Counted from the first letter of the stretch, positions 35,190 to 45,758 are shown. The stretch: DNA of 64,000 nt from Sphingomonas sp. IC-11 (GCF_021043365.1 NZ_JAJNDU010000001.1:1326164-1390163); one strand, 5' to 3'. Made by a program: numbers and translations. Notes: generated by a model from the letters alone, not told the origin.

Positions 35190-35612
35190 ATGGCCGCCAA
35201 TCGTACTTTCTCGATCATCAAGCCCGATGCGACCCGCCGCAACCTGACCGGCGCCGTTACCAAGATGCTGGAGGAAGCCGGCCTGCGCGTCGTCGCTTCC
35301 AAGCGCATCCAGATGACCAAGGAGCAGGCCGAAGGCTTCTATGCCGTCCACAAGGAGCGTCCGTTCTTCAACGACCTGGTTTCCTTCATGATCTCCGGTC
35401 CGGTGGTTGTGCAGGTGCTGGAGGGCGAAAACGCCGTGCAGCGCAACCGTGACATCATGGGCGCCACCAACCCCGAGAACGCAGCACCCGGCACGATCCG
35501 CAAGGAGCTGGCCGAGTCGATCGAGGCGAATTCGGTGCATGGTTCGGATTCCGACGAGAATGCGGCGATCGAAATCGCCTATTTCTTCAAGCCCGAAGAG
35601 ATCGTCGGCTGA
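35190..35612 (+). CDS. ndk: Nucleoside diphosphate kinase
   Basis: A 140-residue NDK that moves the gamma phosphate between nucleoside triphosphates and diphosphates by a phosphohistidine. It begins [21 protein letters not shown] and has the active-site block [12 protein letters not shown], with the histidine at about 117. K12 (IIKPDA), R88 and R105-equivalents are in place. An AGGAG is found 13-17 bases before ATG 35190. The 91-base gap after holC holds a possible weak promoter (TTGCGC, 17 bases, TAACGG). Confidence 0.97.
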   Translation: MAANRTFSIIKPDATRRNLTGAVTKMLEEAGLRVVASKRIQMTKEQAEGFYAVHKERPFFNDLVSFMISGPVVVQVLEGENAVQRNRDIMGATNPENAAPGTIRKELAESIEANSVHGSDSDENAAIEIAYFFKPEEIVG

Positions 35613-35616
35613 TCCG

Positions 35617-36141
35617 ATGACATATGACTGGCGGCTGCGCCGCGCCGCTTCGGCGGATGCGTCGGCGGTAGCAATGGTGGCGGCCGCCAGTTTTCTAGAA
35701 ACGTTTGCCGGCATCCTGCCCGGGAGCGATATCGTTGCGCATTGCGCGCGAAATAGCTCGCCCGAGAAGTTCGCTGGCTGGGCTGGTGATCCTGCCACCG
35801 TAGTGACGATAGCGGAACATCCCGTTGGCGAGGCGCCGGTCGGCTATTCAGTGCTGACCAGCCCGGATCTTCCCATGGACGTGCTACCCGGCGATATTGA
35901 GCTGCGTCGCATCTATACGCTGTCCGTCGCCCGCGGCACCGGCTTGGGCCACCGGCTTATGGCGCTGGCCCTAGCCGATGCGGCGGCGCTTGGCGCGAAG
36001 CGCGTGCTGCTGGGGGTGCTGAGCACCAACGTCCGGGCGCGCACCTTCTATGAACGTGAAGGCTTCGTGCTTGCCGGTACGCGGCGGTTCAATGTTGGCG
36101 CGGGCTGGTATGACGACGTGATCTACGCTCGGGATCTCTGA
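35617..36141 (+). CDS. GNAT family N-acetyltransferase
   Basis: A 174-residue single GNAT domain. The acetyl-CoA-binding motif A is seen in IELRRIYTLSVARGTGLGHRLMALALADAAALG (about 95-128; the pyrophosphate loop is R-G-T-G-L-G), and motif B in STNVRARTFYEREGFVLAGTRRF. The acceptor is unknown. Start ATG 35617 lies four bases after the ndk stop, so it is likely co-transcribed. Its last 19 bases overlap the 3' end of the convergent gene at 36123. Confidence 0.87.
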   Translation: MTYDWRLRRAASADASAVAMVAAASFLETFAGILPGSDIVAHCARNSSPEKFAGWAGDPATVVTIAEHPVGEAPVGYSVLTSPDLPMDVLPGDIELRRIYTLSVARGTGLGHRLMALALADAAALGAKRVLLGVLSTNVRARTFYEREGFVLAGTRRFNVGAGWYDDVIYARDL

Positions 36142-36722
36142 CTCCTCATTTCCGCCGCCCACAAGGCGTTAATCCGCTTGCGGTCGCCCCCGGATTCACG
36201 CACCCGCACGGCCTCGATCGTCAGCGTTCGCCCGCCAACCAGGCGGCCATGCGTGCGCCAGATTATCTCGACAATGGCGCGTCCCTCGCGCGGCGAGTCT
36301 CCCACCATATAGCGAGCCGTGACCAAGACAGGCAGACGACCTTCGCGATCGTCCGCTCCACCGTCGGTCGCCCCCAGCACGGCTCGTTCGAACCAGTGAC
36401 GATCGATTCGCGCTGTGGCAGGGGTTTGCCGTTCGATCCGCAGCGCGGCGGGAAAATCGACAGCCGTATCGATCAGCTCATGCCGCGCGTCCGAGAGCCG
36501 GATCTCCTGCCCGCCACTTGCCAGGTCTGCATCGAGGCTGAGACGGACCTTCGCGGCTCCGGCGGCTGCGGCAGCTGCGGCCTTTTCCTCCGCCGCCTCT
36601 CGCTTCTCGCTCCAATTCAGGCCGAGGGTGAGGGCGCCCACCACGAGCCCAAGTACCGCAACCATCTCGGGAAGCGTCACCAGGCGACGACGCGTCTTCG
36701 GTTGATCAGGAACATCGTTCAC
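36123..36722 (-). CDS. Unknown membrane-anchored protein with alanine-rich stalk
   Basis: A 199-residue protein without a recognised family. It has a basic N-terminus (PKTRRRLVTLPE), one transmembrane segment at about 20-38 (MVAVLGLVVGALTLGLNW), an alanine/glutamate stalk (REAAEEKAAAAAAAG) and a beta-rich domain at about 60-199, probably in the periplasm. GTG 36722 overlaps the yjbR-type stop by GTGA, supporting this start. It belongs to the purM-purN-yjbR unit by spacing alone. Its 3' end overlaps the convergent GNAT gene. Confidence 0.7.
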   Translation of the reverse strand: MNDVPDQPKTRRRLVTLPEMVAVLGLVVGALTLGLNWSEKREAAEEKAAAAAAAGAAKVRLSLDADLASGGQEIRLSDARHELIDTAVDFPAALRIERQTPATARIDRHWFERAVLGATDGGADDREGRLPVLVTARYMVGDSPREGRAIVEIIWRTHGRLVGGRTLTIEAVRVRESGGDRKRINALWAAEMRSQRSRA

Positions 36723-37105
36723 CGTCCGCCCATCTCCAGCAGGCGGCGAGGAGCGACCATTTCCCAGCTTGCCGCAATCCGGTCTGCCACATGATCCCAA
36801 TCGGTGCCCGGCGCGGCCACGCGTATGGCGATCCAGCCGGACGGGCCGAGATAGGGCGGCTTGTAATAGAGGTCCGGATCCGCCTCGATCAGCATTCCCT
36901 GTTCCTCCGCGCCGCTTGTTTTTACGAGAACGGCTGTCTCCCCGCTGCGGTGGTGATCGTGCGAGAAGTAGGCAAAGAACTTGCCCTTCACGATGTGGAA
37001 GCCGGGGGCGCCATGCGACAGGCGCTCCGCAGCTTCAGGCAGCTCAAGCGCGATCGCACGCACGCGAGCAAGCGCCTGCTCGACAGCTTCTACCGACTCA
37101 ACCAT
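36719..37105 (-). CDS. MmcQ/YjbR family protein
   Basis: A 128-residue protein of the MmcQ/YjbR family, a small alpha/beta fold similar to the DNA-binding domain of some regulators but without proven DNA binding in most members. The typical order is seen: an opening helix (VEQALARVRAIALELPEAAERLSHGAPGFHI), the strand KFFAYFSHDHH, and the closing WIAIRVAAPGTDWDHVADRIAASWEMVAP. Its start lies 16 bases inside the 3' end of purN, and its stop overlaps the next gene's GTG. Function unknown. Confidence 0.85.
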   Translation of the reverse strand: MVESVEAVEQALARVRAIALELPEAAERLSHGAPGFHIVKGKFFAYFSHDHHRSGETAVLVKTSGAEEQGMLIEADPDLYYKPPYLGPSGWIAIRVAAPGTDWDHVADRIAASWEMVAPRRLLEMGGR

Positions 37106-37647
37106 TCGGCTAGAACGCGTGGATAGAGGCGATGCTCCTCGGCCAGCACGCGCGCCGCGAGGGTCTGTGGTGTATCGTCAGGGAGGATCGGCACCTCTGC
37201 CTGACGCAGCACCTCTCCGCCATCCAGTTCCTCCGTCACCACATGCACGGAACAGCCCGCCACCGTATCGCCCGCTGCGATAGCACGCGCGTGGGTATCG
37301 AGCCCCTTGTACTTGGGAAGTAGCGAGGGGTGGATATTGATGATCCGATTGCGCCATCGGGCAACAAATTCGTCGGACAACAAGCGCATGTAGCCGGCCA
37401 GCGCCAGATATTCCGCGCCAGCTGCCCGCAGAGCTGCATCAAGTGCGACCTCATACGTCGCCCGCCCAACGTCCTTGGGCGACAAGGCAAAAGTGGGAAT
37501 GCCATGTTCAAGCGCCCAGGCGAGACCCGGTGCCGTCGGACGGTCTGAGGCTACGACCACAACTTCGTAGGCTGCACCTGCATGGGTAACGAGCGACTGC
37601 ATGTTCGATCCCCGACCGGAGATCAATATGCCCAGCTTGGCCGTCAT
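37090..37647 (-). CDS. purN: Phosphoribosylglycinamide formyltransferase
   Basis: A 185-residue PurN that transfers a formyl group from 10-formyltetrahydrofolate to GAR in purine synthesis. Motifs are [14 protein letters not shown] (about 6-19, phosphate binding), and the catalytic [20 protein letters not shown] (about 104-123) with the HxSLLP core; the conserved aspartate is in [14 protein letters not shown] 37647 overlaps the purM stop by ATGA, which fixes the start over a longer open frame. Confidence 0.96.
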   Translation of the reverse strand: MTAKLGILISGRGSNMQSLVTHAGAAYEVVVVASDRPTAPGLAWALEHGIPTFALSPKDVGRATYEVALDAALRAAGAEYLALAGYMRLLSDEFVARWRNRIINIHPSLLPKYKGLDTHARAIAAGDTVAGCSVHVVTEELDGGEVLRQAEVPILPDDTPQTLAARVLAEEHRLYPRVLAEWLSR

Positions 37648-38735
37648 GCGTTGTGCGTGGCGGTCCAGGGTGCCCGCGCGCTCCACGTCTCGGCTGAACC
37701 GGAAACGGTGCAACCGCGCTGGCCTGATTCGATGGCGCCGATGCGGAACACCTGCTCACCGGCCGCTTCGAGTTCGGCGACGACGGTATCCGCCTGGTCG
37801 GCGGCCACCACCACCGCCATGCCGATGCCGCAGTTGAAGGTGCGGGCCATTTCTTCGGGCTCGATCGCGCCCTGAGCCTGAAGAAAGGCCATCAATCGTG
37901 GTTGCGGCCACGCATCCGCGTCGACCCGCGCATGCGCCTCAGCCGGAAGCACGCGCGGGATGTTCTCCAGCAGGCCGCCGCCGGTAATATGTGCCAGCCC
38001 CTTGATCCGCCCCGCTCCGAGGAGCGGGAGAAGGCTCTTCACGTAAATGCGAGTCGGGGCCATCAGCGCCTCGATCAACAGCACTTCCGGATCGAAGAGC
38101 GCAGGCCGATCCAGTTTCCAGCCCTTGTCAGCGGCAAGCCGTCGAACCAGCGAAAAGCCGTTCGAGTGCACGCCGGACGAGGCCATACCGAGAATGACGT
38201 CGCCTGCGGCGATCCCGCTGCCGGTCAACACACGATCGCGCTCGACCGCGCCCACGCAAAAGCCGGCAAGGTCATAGTCGCCGTCCGCGTACATGCCCGG
38301 CATTTCTGCTGTTTCGCCGCCGATCAACGCGCAACCGGCGATCCGGCACCCGTCAGCAATGGACGCGATAACGCGCTCGGCAACGGCACCGTCGAGCTTC
38401 CCGGATGCATAATAGTCGAGGAAAAACAGCGGCTCCGCGCCCTGAACAATCAGATCGTTTGCACACATGGCGACAAGATCAATGCCGACGCCATCGTGCC
38501 GGTCATGCTCGATCGCCAGCTTCAACTTGGTGCCGACACCGTCATTGGCGGCGACCAGGAGCGGATCGGTGAAGCCGGCAGCCTTCAGATCGAAGAATCC
38601 GCCGAAGCCGCCAAGGTCGGCATCAGCCCCCTTGCGCCGCGTCGCCCGTGCCAGGGGCGCGATCGCCCGCACTAATGCATTTCCCGCCGCGATCGACACG
38701 CCGGCCTGCTCGTAAGTGTACCCGCTTTCGCTCAT
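37644..38735 (-). CDS. purM: Phosphoribosylformylglycinamidine cyclo-ligase
   Basis: A 363-residue AIR synthetase, the fifth step of purine synthesis. It begins [22 protein letters not shown], and has [13 protein letters not shown], the signature [17 protein letters not shown] (about 62-78), [34 protein letters not shown] and [17 protein letters not shown] 38735 is chosen to match the family start. It is divergent from the DUF2066-like gene at 38800 with a 64-base gap, and forms a unit with purN. Confidence 0.97.
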   Translation of the reverse strand: MSESGYTYEQAGVSIAAGNALVRAIAPLARATRRKGADADLGGFGGFFDLKAAGFTDPLLVAANDGVGTKLKLAIEHDRHDGVGIDLVAMCANDLIVQGAEPLFFLDYYASGKLDGAVAERVIASIADGCRIAGCALIGGETAEMPGMYADGDYDLAGFCVGAVERDRVLTGSGIAAGDVILGMASSGVHSNGFSLVRRLAADKGWKLDRPALFDPEVLLIEALMAPTRIYVKSLLPLLGAGRIKGLAHITGGGLLENIPRVLPAEAHARVDADAWPQPRLMAFLQAQGAIEPEEMARTFNCGIGMAVVVAADQADTVVAELEAAGEQVFRIGAIESGQRGCTVSGSAETWSARAPWTATHNA

Positions 38736-38799
38736 GTGGTGCCGCCTAGCCACAACGCGCTTGGATTTCCACGCCTGCTTCGCCAAAAGAGGCCAGCTT

Positions 38800-40032
38800 A
38801 TGCGCCTGAAGCCTTTGTTCCTTGTTCCTGCTGCCGTGGCGCTCATGCTCGGGGCAGGCGTCAGCATCGCCCAGATCGAGGGCAGCGGCCGGGGCGTGGC
38901 CCCGGTAGATAGCTCCAGCGACTATGAAGTTTCCGGCGTACGCGTCGATGTCGCAGCGAAAGATGCCGACAGCGCACGGCTAGGCGGGTGGCGGGTAGCG
39001 CAGCGCAAGGCGTGGCTTCAGCTTTCGAAGCGGCTTGGGGCGGGCAGGGGATTGGTGCCCGATTCGACCCTGGACTCGATCGTCACCGGCATCGTCGTAG
39101 AAAACGAACAGATCGGGCCGAAGCGCTACGTGGCGACGCTGGGTGTGCTGTTCGATCGCAATCGGGCGGGCGCAATCCTTGGCATCTCCAACTATGTGTT
39201 GCGGTCGCCGCCAATGGTGGTGATCCCGATCGTATGGTCAGGCGGCGTGGCAACAGGGTTTGAACAGCGGACCCTTTGGCAGGAGGCCTGGGCCAGGTAC
39301 CGGACCGGCGGAAGTTCGATCGATTATATTCGGCCAACGGGCAGCGGTCCTGATCCGCTGCTGCTGAACCTGGGGCAGACGCAGCGCCCTGGGCGCGGTT
39401 GGTGGCGCGCGGTGCTGGATCAATATGGCGGGACGGACGTGCTGATCCCAACCGTCAAACTGTACCGCCAATGGCCGGGCGGGCCGGTGATCGGCGTCTT
39501 CCAGGCGCGCCAGGGACCGGACAATCGCCTGCTGTCCCAATTCACGCTGCGGGTCGGCAGCGTCTCCGGCGTCCCGGCACTGCTGGATGCAGGCGTGAAG
39601 CGTCTCGACGAGACGTACCAGTCGGCATTGCGGGCCGGATACCTGCGCAGTGATCCCGGCCTGTCCTATGTGCCGCCAAGTGAAGTGCCGGTCGACGATG
39701 ACGAAGCCGGCGAGACGCTGGTGACCGACGTGCCGGCGCAGCCCGTGGTGTCCGTCTCCGTTCAGTTCGACACTCCTGGGGTAGCGGCCGTGACGGCCGG
39801 TGAGGCGGCCCTGCGTGCAGTGCCAGGGGTCTCTTCCGCGACCACCAGCAGCCTGGCACTGGGCGGTGTATCGGTGATGACGGTGGGCTTCACAGGTACG
39901 CCGGACGCTCTCAAGGCAGCGCTGGAGGCGCGCGGGTGGCAGGTGTTCGGATCCGGCACAACGATTCGGATTCGTCGCGCGCCACGACTGCTGCCTCCCG
40001 ATCTCGTGCCAGACAATTCCACAGCTGGATGA
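38800..40032 (+). CDS. DUF2066-like exported protein
   Basis: A 410-residue protein with a signal peptide ([25 protein letters not shown]). The N-terminal half (about 40-240) contains [29 protein letters not shown] and [20 protein letters not shown], which resemble the DUF2066 pattern. The C-terminal 90 residues ([40 protein letters not shown], broken up) look like a ferredoxin-like fold of the heavy-metal-associated type but without the CxxC motif. ATG 38800 starts the signal. It sits directly before hda, a neighbour pair seen in other sphingomonads by my recollection. Function unknown. Confidence 0.72.
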   Translation: MRLKPLFLVPAAVALMLGAGVSIAQIEGSGRGVAPVDSSSDYEVSGVRVDVAAKDADSARLGGWRVAQRKAWLQLSKRLGAGRGLVPDSTLDSIVTGIVVENEQIGPKRYVATLGVLFDRNRAGAILGISNYVLRSPPMVVIPIVWSGGVATGFEQRTLWQEAWARYRTGGSSIDYIRPTGSGPDPLLLNLGQTQRPGRGWWRAVLDQYGGTDVLIPTVKLYRQWPGGPVIGVFQARQGPDNRLLSQFTLRVGSVSGVPALLDAGVKRLDETYQSALRAGYLRSDPGLSYVPPSEVPVDDDEAGETLVTDVPAQPVVSVSVQFDTPGVAAVTAGEAALRAVPGVSSATTSSLALGGVSVMTVGFTGTPDALKAALEARGWQVFGSGTTIRIRRAPRLLPPDLVPDNSTAG

Positions 40033-40042
40033 TGGCCGAACG

Positions 40043-40660
40043 ATGAGCCAGATCGCGCTGCCACTGGTCTGGCCCGCTGATCCGCGCGACGAAGAATTTG
40101 TGGTTTCTCCCTCGAACGAGCGGGCAGTGCATGCACTGGATCGCTGGGCGACGTGGCCGGTGATGACCTCGCTGCTCGTGGGACCGCGGAAATCGGGACG
40201 TAGTCTGCTCGCGCGTATCTTCGCGGCGAAGAGCGGTGGCACCATCATTGATGACGCGCCCGGCCGGCCGGAAACCGAACTGTTCCACGCGTGGAATCGG
40301 GCGCAGGAGCAACGCCGGCCGCTTCTGCTGGTCGCGGACGTCGCGCCTCCAAGCTGGGATTTGCAGTTGCCCGACCTGCGCTCCCGGCTGTCGGCAACGC
40401 CGCTGGCTGAGATCGGTCCCCCCGATGACATCCTGATGCGTGCACTGCTGGAGCGCGAGTTCACCCGCCGCAGCCTGGATGCCAGACCCGATCTGATCGA
40501 GTGGCTGGTGGCCAGGATCGAGCGGAGTCATCTGGCCGTCATACGTTGCGTCGATGCCCTTGATCAGGAGGTGATGGAACGTCGGAAGCGGCTGTCCATT
40601 CCTCTGGCAAGGACAACGCTCGCGGCAGCGGCGTTGATCACGACACCGCCGGAGCCATGA
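40043..40660 (+). CDS. hda: DnaA regulatory inactivator Hda-like protein
   Basis: A 205-residue DnaA-like AAA+ protein of the Hda/HdaA type, which with the sliding clamp triggers ATP hydrolysis by DnaA to prevent over-initiation. The clamp-binding motif QIALPL is at residues 3-8. The DnaA-like fold follows ([47 protein letters not shown]; lid domain near 140-200). The P-loop reads GPRKSGRS (47-54), where arginine replaces the usual lysine. It overlaps ppk1 by ATGA, so replication control is coupled with polyphosphate synthesis. Confidence 0.86.
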   Translation: MSQIALPLVWPADPRDEEFVVSPSNERAVHALDRWATWPVMTSLLVGPRKSGRSLLARIFAAKSGGTIIDDAPGRPETELFHAWNRAQEQRRPLLLVADVAPPSWDLQLPDLRSRLSATPLAEIGPPDDILMRALLEREFTRRSLDARPDLIEWLVARIERSHLAVIRCVDALDQEVMERRKRLSIPLARTTLAAAALITTPPEP

Positions 40661-42825
40661 TGAACCGATCTGTCCGCCAAGCTCGTCTCGATTCCGATGA
40701 CGATCCGTTCGAGGAGCGGGGGACCGATCGCTACTTCAATCGCGAACTATCCTGGCTGGCGTTCAATCGCCGCGTCTTGGAAGAAGCCCGGAATCCGGTG
40801 CATCCGTTGCTTGAGCGGCTACGGTTCCTCTCGATCTCCGGATCAAACCTAGACGAGTTTTTCATGGTCCGAGTGGCGGGGCTCAAGGGGCAGCAGCTGC
40901 TTGATGTGGACGCGCGTTCGGCGGACGGACTGACGCCATCGCAACAGCTTGGCGCAATCACCGCAGAAGCAGACGCGCTGCTTGCCAGCCAGGAAACAGT
41001 GTGGCGGGAAATACGGCACGCGCTTGGTGATACTGGCATTCAGGTATTCGGATCGAGCCGGATAGACGCGATGCTCTCCCGGGACGAGATCGGATGGCTG
41101 GAAACTCATTTTCGCGAGCAGATTTTCCCGGTTATCACGCCGCAGGCGCTTGATCCGGCACATCCGTTCCCGTTCATGCCGAACAAGGGCCTTGCGGTCA
41201 TGTTCGACCTCATCCGCATATCCGATGAGGAGCCCATTCGCGAGCTCGTCATGGTGCCGAACGGGATGTCGCGCTTCGTCCGCCTGCCTGGCATTCCGGC
41301 GCGCTACGTTGCCGTAGAATCAATGATCAAGCGGTTTTCCGCCATGCTTTTCCCGGGCTACCGAGTTGAGGGAGCCGCCGAGTTTCGGGTGCTGCGGGAT
41401 AGCGATATCGAGATCGAGGAAGAGGCAGAGGATCTGGTCCGCTACTTCGCCAATGCCATCAAGCGCCGGCGGCGGGGCCGTGTCATAAGGCTGGAACTGG
41501 AAAGCGGCATGCCTCCTTCCCTCGCCAAGGCGTTGCGGGACGAGCTTGGCGAACAGGCACTGGTGACCGAATCCGGATCGTTTCTCGGCATCGGCGACTT
41601 GGACCAGATCGTTGAAGAGGATCGCCCGGACCTCAAATTCGTCCCGTTCACCCCTCGATTTCCGGAGCGAATTCGCGAGTTTGGAGGCGATTGCTTCGCG
41701 GCGATTAGCGCGAAAGACATTATCGTCCATCACCCATATGAGACCTTCGACGTGGTGCTCGCCTTCCTGAAGCAGGCGGCCGCTGATCCGGATGTGGTGG
41801 CAATCAAGCAGACGCTCTACCGTGCGGGCAAGCAATCGGCTGTTATCAACGCGCTGATCCAGGCTGCCGAAGCAGGTAAGTCCGTCACCGCAATCGTGGA
41901 GTTGAAGGCGCGCTTCGACGAGGAGCAGAACCTGCTCTGGGCCTCCGCACTGGAAAGGGCGGGCGTTCAAGTGGTGTATGGGTTTATCGACTGGAAAACC
42001 CACGCAAAGGTTTCAATGGTCGTGCGGCGGGAGGCTGGGCAGTTCCGCACCTACTGTCACTTCGGCACGGGTAACTATCACCCGATCACCGCCAAAATAT
42101 ACACTGATCTCAGCTTCTTCACCGCCAATCCTGCCACCGGTAGAGATGCAGCCCGGATGTTCAACTACATCACCGGCTACGTCGAGCCGGACGATATGGA
42201 ACGGCTCGTGCTGTCGCCCCGTTCGCTGCGAACCCGATTGATCGAGGAGATCGATGCCGAGATCCAGCACGCCCGCGCCGGGCGACCGGCGACGATCTGG
42301 GCCAAGATGAACAGCCTCGTGGACCCCTCAATCATCGAGAAGCTGTACGAAGCCAGCGGCGCGGGTGTTCAAATCGATTTGGTGATCCGTGGTATCTGCT
42401 GTCTGCGTCCGCGGATCCCGGGTTTGTCCGAGAACATACGGGTGAAATCAATCGTTGGCCGTTTCCTCGAACACAGCCGTATTGCCGTGTTCGGCAACGG
42501 TGCGCCGCTCCCGAACGACGATGCGCGTGTGTACATTTCTTCGGCGGACTGGATGCCGCGCAATTTTGACCGCCGGGTAGAATATATGCTGCCGCTGGAA
42601 AGCGGAACCGTTCATGATCAAGTGCTGGACCAAGTGATGCTCGCCAATCTGATCGACACCGAGCAGAGCTGGGACCTATATGCCGACGGCACCTACATGC
42701 GCACCCCGCCCGGTGACAAACCATTCAACTTGCACCGGTACTTCATGACTAACCCATCGCTTTCCGGCCGCGGCGCCGCGCTTGCCGAAGGCGGCGCCGT
42801 GCCGAAACTGTCACTGCGGGGCTGA
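40657..42825 (+). CDS. ppk1: Polyphosphate kinase 1
   Basis: A 722-residue PPK1 that polymerises the gamma phosphate of ATP into polyphosphate. Order of domains: N-terminal (about 20-125; [19 protein letters not shown]), head (about 130-330), and two PLD-like catalytic domains. The phosphorylated histidine is H449 in [15 protein letters not shown]; the second active-site histidine is H606 in [34 protein letters not shown] is also diagnostic. Two ATG codons lie together (40657 and 40660); the first overlaps the hda stop. Confidence 0.97.
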   Translation: MMNRSVRQARLDSDDDPFEERGTDRYFNRELSWLAFNRRVLEEARNPVHPLLERLRFLSISGSNLDEFFMVRVAGLKGQQLLDVDARSADGLTPSQQLGAITAEADALLASQETVWREIRHALGDTGIQVFGSSRIDAMLSRDEIGWLETHFREQIFPVITPQALDPAHPFPFMPNKGLAVMFDLIRISDEEPIRELVMVPNGMSRFVRLPGIPARYVAVESMIKRFSAMLFPGYRVEGAAEFRVLRDSDIEIEEEAEDLVRYFANAIKRRRRGRVIRLELESGMPPSLAKALRDELGEQALVTESGSFLGIGDLDQIVEEDRPDLKFVPFTPRFPERIREFGGDCFAAISAKDIIVHHPYETFDVVLAFLKQAAADPDVVAIKQTLYRAGKQSAVINALIQAAEAGKSVTAIVELKARFDEEQNLLWASALERAGVQVVYGFIDWKTHAKVSMVVRREAGQFRTYCHFGTGNYHPITAKIYTDLSFFTANPATGRDAARMFNYITGYVEPDDMERLVLSPRSLRTRLIEEIDAEIQHARAGRPATIWAKMNSLVDPSIIEKLYEASGAGVQIDLVIRGICCLRPRIPGLSENIRVKSIVGRFLEHSRIAVFGNGAPLPNDDARVYISSADWMPRNFDRRVEYMLPLESGTVHDQVLDQVMLANLIDTEQSWDLYADGTYMRTPPGDKPFNLHRYFMTNPSLSGRGAALAEGGAVPKLSLRG

Positions 42826-42829
42826 TCGA

Positions 42830-44287
42830 GTGGACGGCAAGCGTACTGCCATCATCGACATCGGGTCGAATTCGATCCGATTGGTTGTTTACCAGGGGCC
42901 GCCGCGCCTGCCTGCCATCCTCTTCAACGAGAAGGTTCTTGCGGGACTCGGTCGCAGCCTTGCAGAAACGGGCACGATCGACAGCACGGCAATGAATTTG
43001 GCAGGCGCTGCGCTTCAGCGCTTCAGTGCGCTGGTCCAGCAAATGGCGTGCGATGATGTTCGCACCGTCGCCACGGCAGCGGTGCGCGACGCGACTAATG
43101 GCGCGGGCCTGATCAGCGTTGCGGAACGACTCGGGCTTTCCGTCGAACTGCTATCGGGTGAGCAGGAGGCAAAAGCGGCCGGGTTCGGAGTGCTGTCGGC
43201 CATGCCTGAGGCGGACGGGATCGTCGGGGATCTCGGCGGCGGCAGCCTGGAGCTGGTGCGGATTGCCGGGGGGCAGGTCCATGAGCATGTGTCTTTCCCT
43301 TTGGGAGTCCTCCGCCTCGCCGGCCTGAGGGGCAAAGGCAGCTTCGCTCGCAGGGTGGAACGTATTCTCGACGATGCCGGCTGGCGCGGTCTCGGGTACG
43401 GTAAGCCGCTTTATCTCGTCGGAGGATCCTGGCGCTCGCTGGCGCGCGTGGACATCCATGATCGCGGGTATCCGCTACCGGTGCTGCATGGTTACACCAT
43501 GCCCGCGTCACGCATCGACCTGCTAAGTCGCAAGCTGCCGGCGCTCGACAAGCCTTGGTTCAAGGCAGTGCCAAACCTTTCCACCGGACGAGTTCCAACG
43601 CTGAGTGCCGCTGCGGACCTGCTTAGCGCTATTCTACCAGTGCTCGGCTGCTCAGGGACAGTTGTCTCGGCGTTCGGACTGCGTGAAGGACTGCTGTACG
43701 AGCGCTTGTCTCCGGAAGAAGCGGGCTTGGACCCGCTGGTCGTGGCTGCGCGAGACGAGGGAAGACAACTTGGGCGCTTCCCCGAACATGGCGATCTCCT
43801 GAACCGGTGGATCACACCCCTGTTCCAGGGAGAGCCGCATGGCGATTCGCGACTGCGCCATGCCGCCTGCCTGCTTGCCGACACGAGTTGGAGAGCTAAT
43901 CCGGAATTTCGCGTCGAACTCGGCATCGAGACCGCACTGCATGGCAACTGGGTGGGGACCGATGCGCGCGGACGGGCGATGATGGCAGCAGCCCTTGCAG
44001 CAAGCCTGGGCGCGCAGGCGCCGTATGCAGACCCGATCCCGTTGCTCGCGAGCCCAAAAGACATCGCGACAGCCACCTCCTGGGGCTTAGCCATACGTCT
44101 GGCCCAGCGTCTGTCCGGGGGAGTCGCGGGTCCGCTTCACCGGACCGGGGTGCGGCGCGGCGCAAATGAGATCGAGCTGATCTTCGACGACGGCGACCTC
44201 GCATTGAGCGGAGAGGTCGTGGAAAAGCGGTTGAAAGCGCTAGGCGCGGCGCTTGGCCTCCAGGTGCGGATCAGCCAACGCCGCTAG
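42830..44287 (+). CDS. ppx: Exopolyphosphatase (Ppx/GppA family)
   Basis: A 485-residue Ppx/GppA phosphatase of the actin-like ATPase fold, removing terminal phosphates from polyphosphate or pppGpp. Motifs: AIIDIGSNSIRLVVYQG (about 7-23), ATAAVRDATNG, LSGEQEAKAAGFGVLS (about 118-133), VGDLGGGSLELVRI (about 142-155). A C-terminal HD-like helical domain (LADTSWRANPEFR) follows at about 320-485. GTG 42830 is chosen as start, four bases after the ppk1 stop. With ppk1 it forms a synthesis/breakdown pair. Confidence 0.94.
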   Translation: MDGKRTAIIDIGSNSIRLVVYQGPPRLPAILFNEKVLAGLGRSLAETGTIDSTAMNLAGAALQRFSALVQQMACDDVRTVATAAVRDATNGAGLISVAERLGLSVELLSGEQEAKAAGFGVLSAMPEADGIVGDLGGGSLELVRIAGGQVHEHVSFPLGVLRLAGLRGKGSFARRVERILDDAGWRGLGYGKPLYLVGGSWRSLARVDIHDRGYPLPVLHGYTMPASRIDLLSRKLPALDKPWFKAVPNLSTGRVPTLSAAADLLSAILPVLGCSGTVVSAFGLREGLLYERLSPEEAGLDPLVVAARDEGRQLGRFPEHGDLLNRWITPLFQGEPHGDSRLRHAACLLADTSWRANPEFRVELGIETALHGNWVGTDARGRAMMAAALAASLGAQAPYADPIPLLASPKDIATATSWGLAIRLAQRLSGGVAGPLHRTGVRRGANEIELIFDDGDLALSGEVVEKRLKALGAALGLQVRISQRR

Positions 44288-44304
44288 GCGCCGTTGCCGG
44301 CTAC

Positions 44305-44586
44305 TTAGCCGCAGGATAGCTTGACGATCGTGCCCGCGGCGTTCGTTTCGATGTTCAAGCGGTCCTCCCGGTAGTCCATCGTCAAGGGCGAACCGGTTTC
44401 GTAGCTGCGCACGATCGCGGCGCCGGCGCGCTGCTTTGCCTCTGCTTGGTGAGCTGTCAGTGCCTTTCCGACGAAATCCTGGACATTAGCCGCATTGCAC
44501 CGCCCCTGCGAGGGCGCCGTAGGGAGAGCAGTGTCCATCGTAGTGCATCCTGCCAACGCCACCGCGGCGGCCACGATCGCCTTCAT
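44305..44586 (-). CDS. I78-family peptidase inhibitor lipoprotein
   Basis: A 93-residue small lipoprotein. The signal MKAIVAAAVALAGC has lipobox ALAGC with C14 as the lipidation site. The rest matches the inhibitor I78 family (Aspergillus elastase inhibitor type): CNAANVQDFVGKALTAHQ and, near the end, MDYREDRLNIETNAAGTIV, closing with a cysteine (LSCG) that likely pairs with the first mature cysteine. It overlaps the rnd stop by ATGA. The target protease is unknown. Confidence 0.88.
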   Translation of the reverse strand: MKAIVAAAVALAGCTTMDTALPTAPSQGRCNAANVQDFVGKALTAHQAEAKQRAGAAIVRSYETGSPLTMDYREDRLNIETNAAGTIVKLSCG

Positions 44587-45758
44587 GCAGCATCCTCCGT
44601 TCTGGTCATCTTGAGCTTTCCACCCACCACAGCAAAGCCAAGCCGCCCTTCGACAAGATCGAGCGCGTCGCGCCCGAATTGATCGAAGCGCCAGCCTTCG
44701 AGGATCGCCAGCTGACCACGCTGCCCGGCTGCGAGCGCTTCAAGCTCCTCGCTACGCGCCAGCAGCCGCGGCGCGACATCGATGTCACGAGCGCGGATCT
44801 TCAGCAGGAGCTTGAGGAGGTCAGCGACCAACGCGCCATCCTTGCCCAGGCCCGGCTTGCGGTCTTCGCGCGGAGGCATCTCGTCAGCCGACAACGGCTC
44901 TGCGGACTCGATCGCCGCCAACAATCGCTTGCCGATGTCGTTCGACGCCCACGTCGCCGAAAGTCCGCGCACCTTGGCGAGGTCTCCCTGCTTGCGAGGA
45001 GGATGTCCTGCGAGGTCAGCGATCGTTTCATCCTTCACGATGCGTCCGCGCGGCAGATCCTTGGCGCGCGCCTCAACCTCGCGCCAGCGGGCAATGGCCT
45101 TTAGCCGGCCGAGAACGTCAGCCCGCCGCCCGGAAATACGGACTCGCTTCCAAGCGAGGTCGGGATCGTTGGCGTAATTGGCGGGGTCGGAAATCCGCTC
45201 CATCTCTTGATCCAGCCACTGACCGCGCCCAGTTTTCTTCAGGCGGTCCAACATGCGAGGGAATATCTTAGACAGGTGGGTTACGTCGCCAATTGCATAA
45301 TCAACCTGCCGCTGATCCAGCGGACGGCGTGACCAGTCCGTAAAGCGTGCGCCCTTGTCGACCTGAATACCGAGCCAGCTGTCGACCAGGTTGGAATAGC
45401 CGATCTGCTCCCCTTGCCCCAGCGCCATCGCTGCAACCTGGGTGTCAAACATTGGATGCGGCGTCTTGCCGGTCAGATTGTAGATGATCTCTATGTCCTG
45501 TCCGCCGGCATGGAAGACCTTCAGGACATCCTCGTTGTTCACGAGGAGATCCAGCAACGGCTGCAGATCAAGATCGGGCGCTTTCGGATCAATCGCGGCC
45601 GCTTCCTCTGTGTCGGCGATCTGGATCAGGCATAGTTCCGGCCAGTAGGTATTCTCCCGCATGAACTCGGTATCGACGCACACGAAGGGGGCGTCGGCGA
45701 GACGGGCGCACAGATTGGCAAGTGTGGCGCTGTCGGTGATTAGCGGGTGAACATGCAT
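44583..45758 (-). CDS. rnd: Ribonuclease D
   Basis: A 391-residue 3'-5' exoribonuclease acting in tRNA 3' maturation. The DEDD catalytic motifs are VDTEFMRENTYWPEL (Exo I, about 28-42), VFHAGGQDIEIIYNL (Exo II, about 80-94) and QVDYAIGDVTHL (Exo III, Y-x3-D, about 150). Two HRDC domains follow (about 210-290 and 300-380), the second with AAGQRGQLAILEGWR. ATG 45758 is chosen because the longer open frame runs through the REP-like repeat upstream. It is divergent from aspS. Confidence 0.94.
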   Translation of the reverse strand: MHVHPLITDSATLANLCARLADAPFVCVDTEFMRENTYWPELCLIQIADTEEAAAIDPKAPDLDLQPLLDLLVNNEDVLKVFHAGGQDIEIIYNLTGKTPHPMFDTQVAAMALGQGEQIGYSNLVDSWLGIQVDKGARFTDWSRRPLDQRQVDYAIGDVTHLSKIFPRMLDRLKKTGRGQWLDQEMERISDPANYANDPDLAWKRVRISGRRADVLGRLKAIARWREVEARAKDLPRGRIVKDETIADLAGHPPRKQGDLAKVRGLSATWASNDIGKRLLAAIESAEPLSADEMPPREDRKPGLGKDGALVADLLKLLLKIRARDIDVAPRLLARSEELEALAAGQRGQLAILEGWRFDQFGRDALDLVEGRLGFAVVGGKLKMTRTEDAA

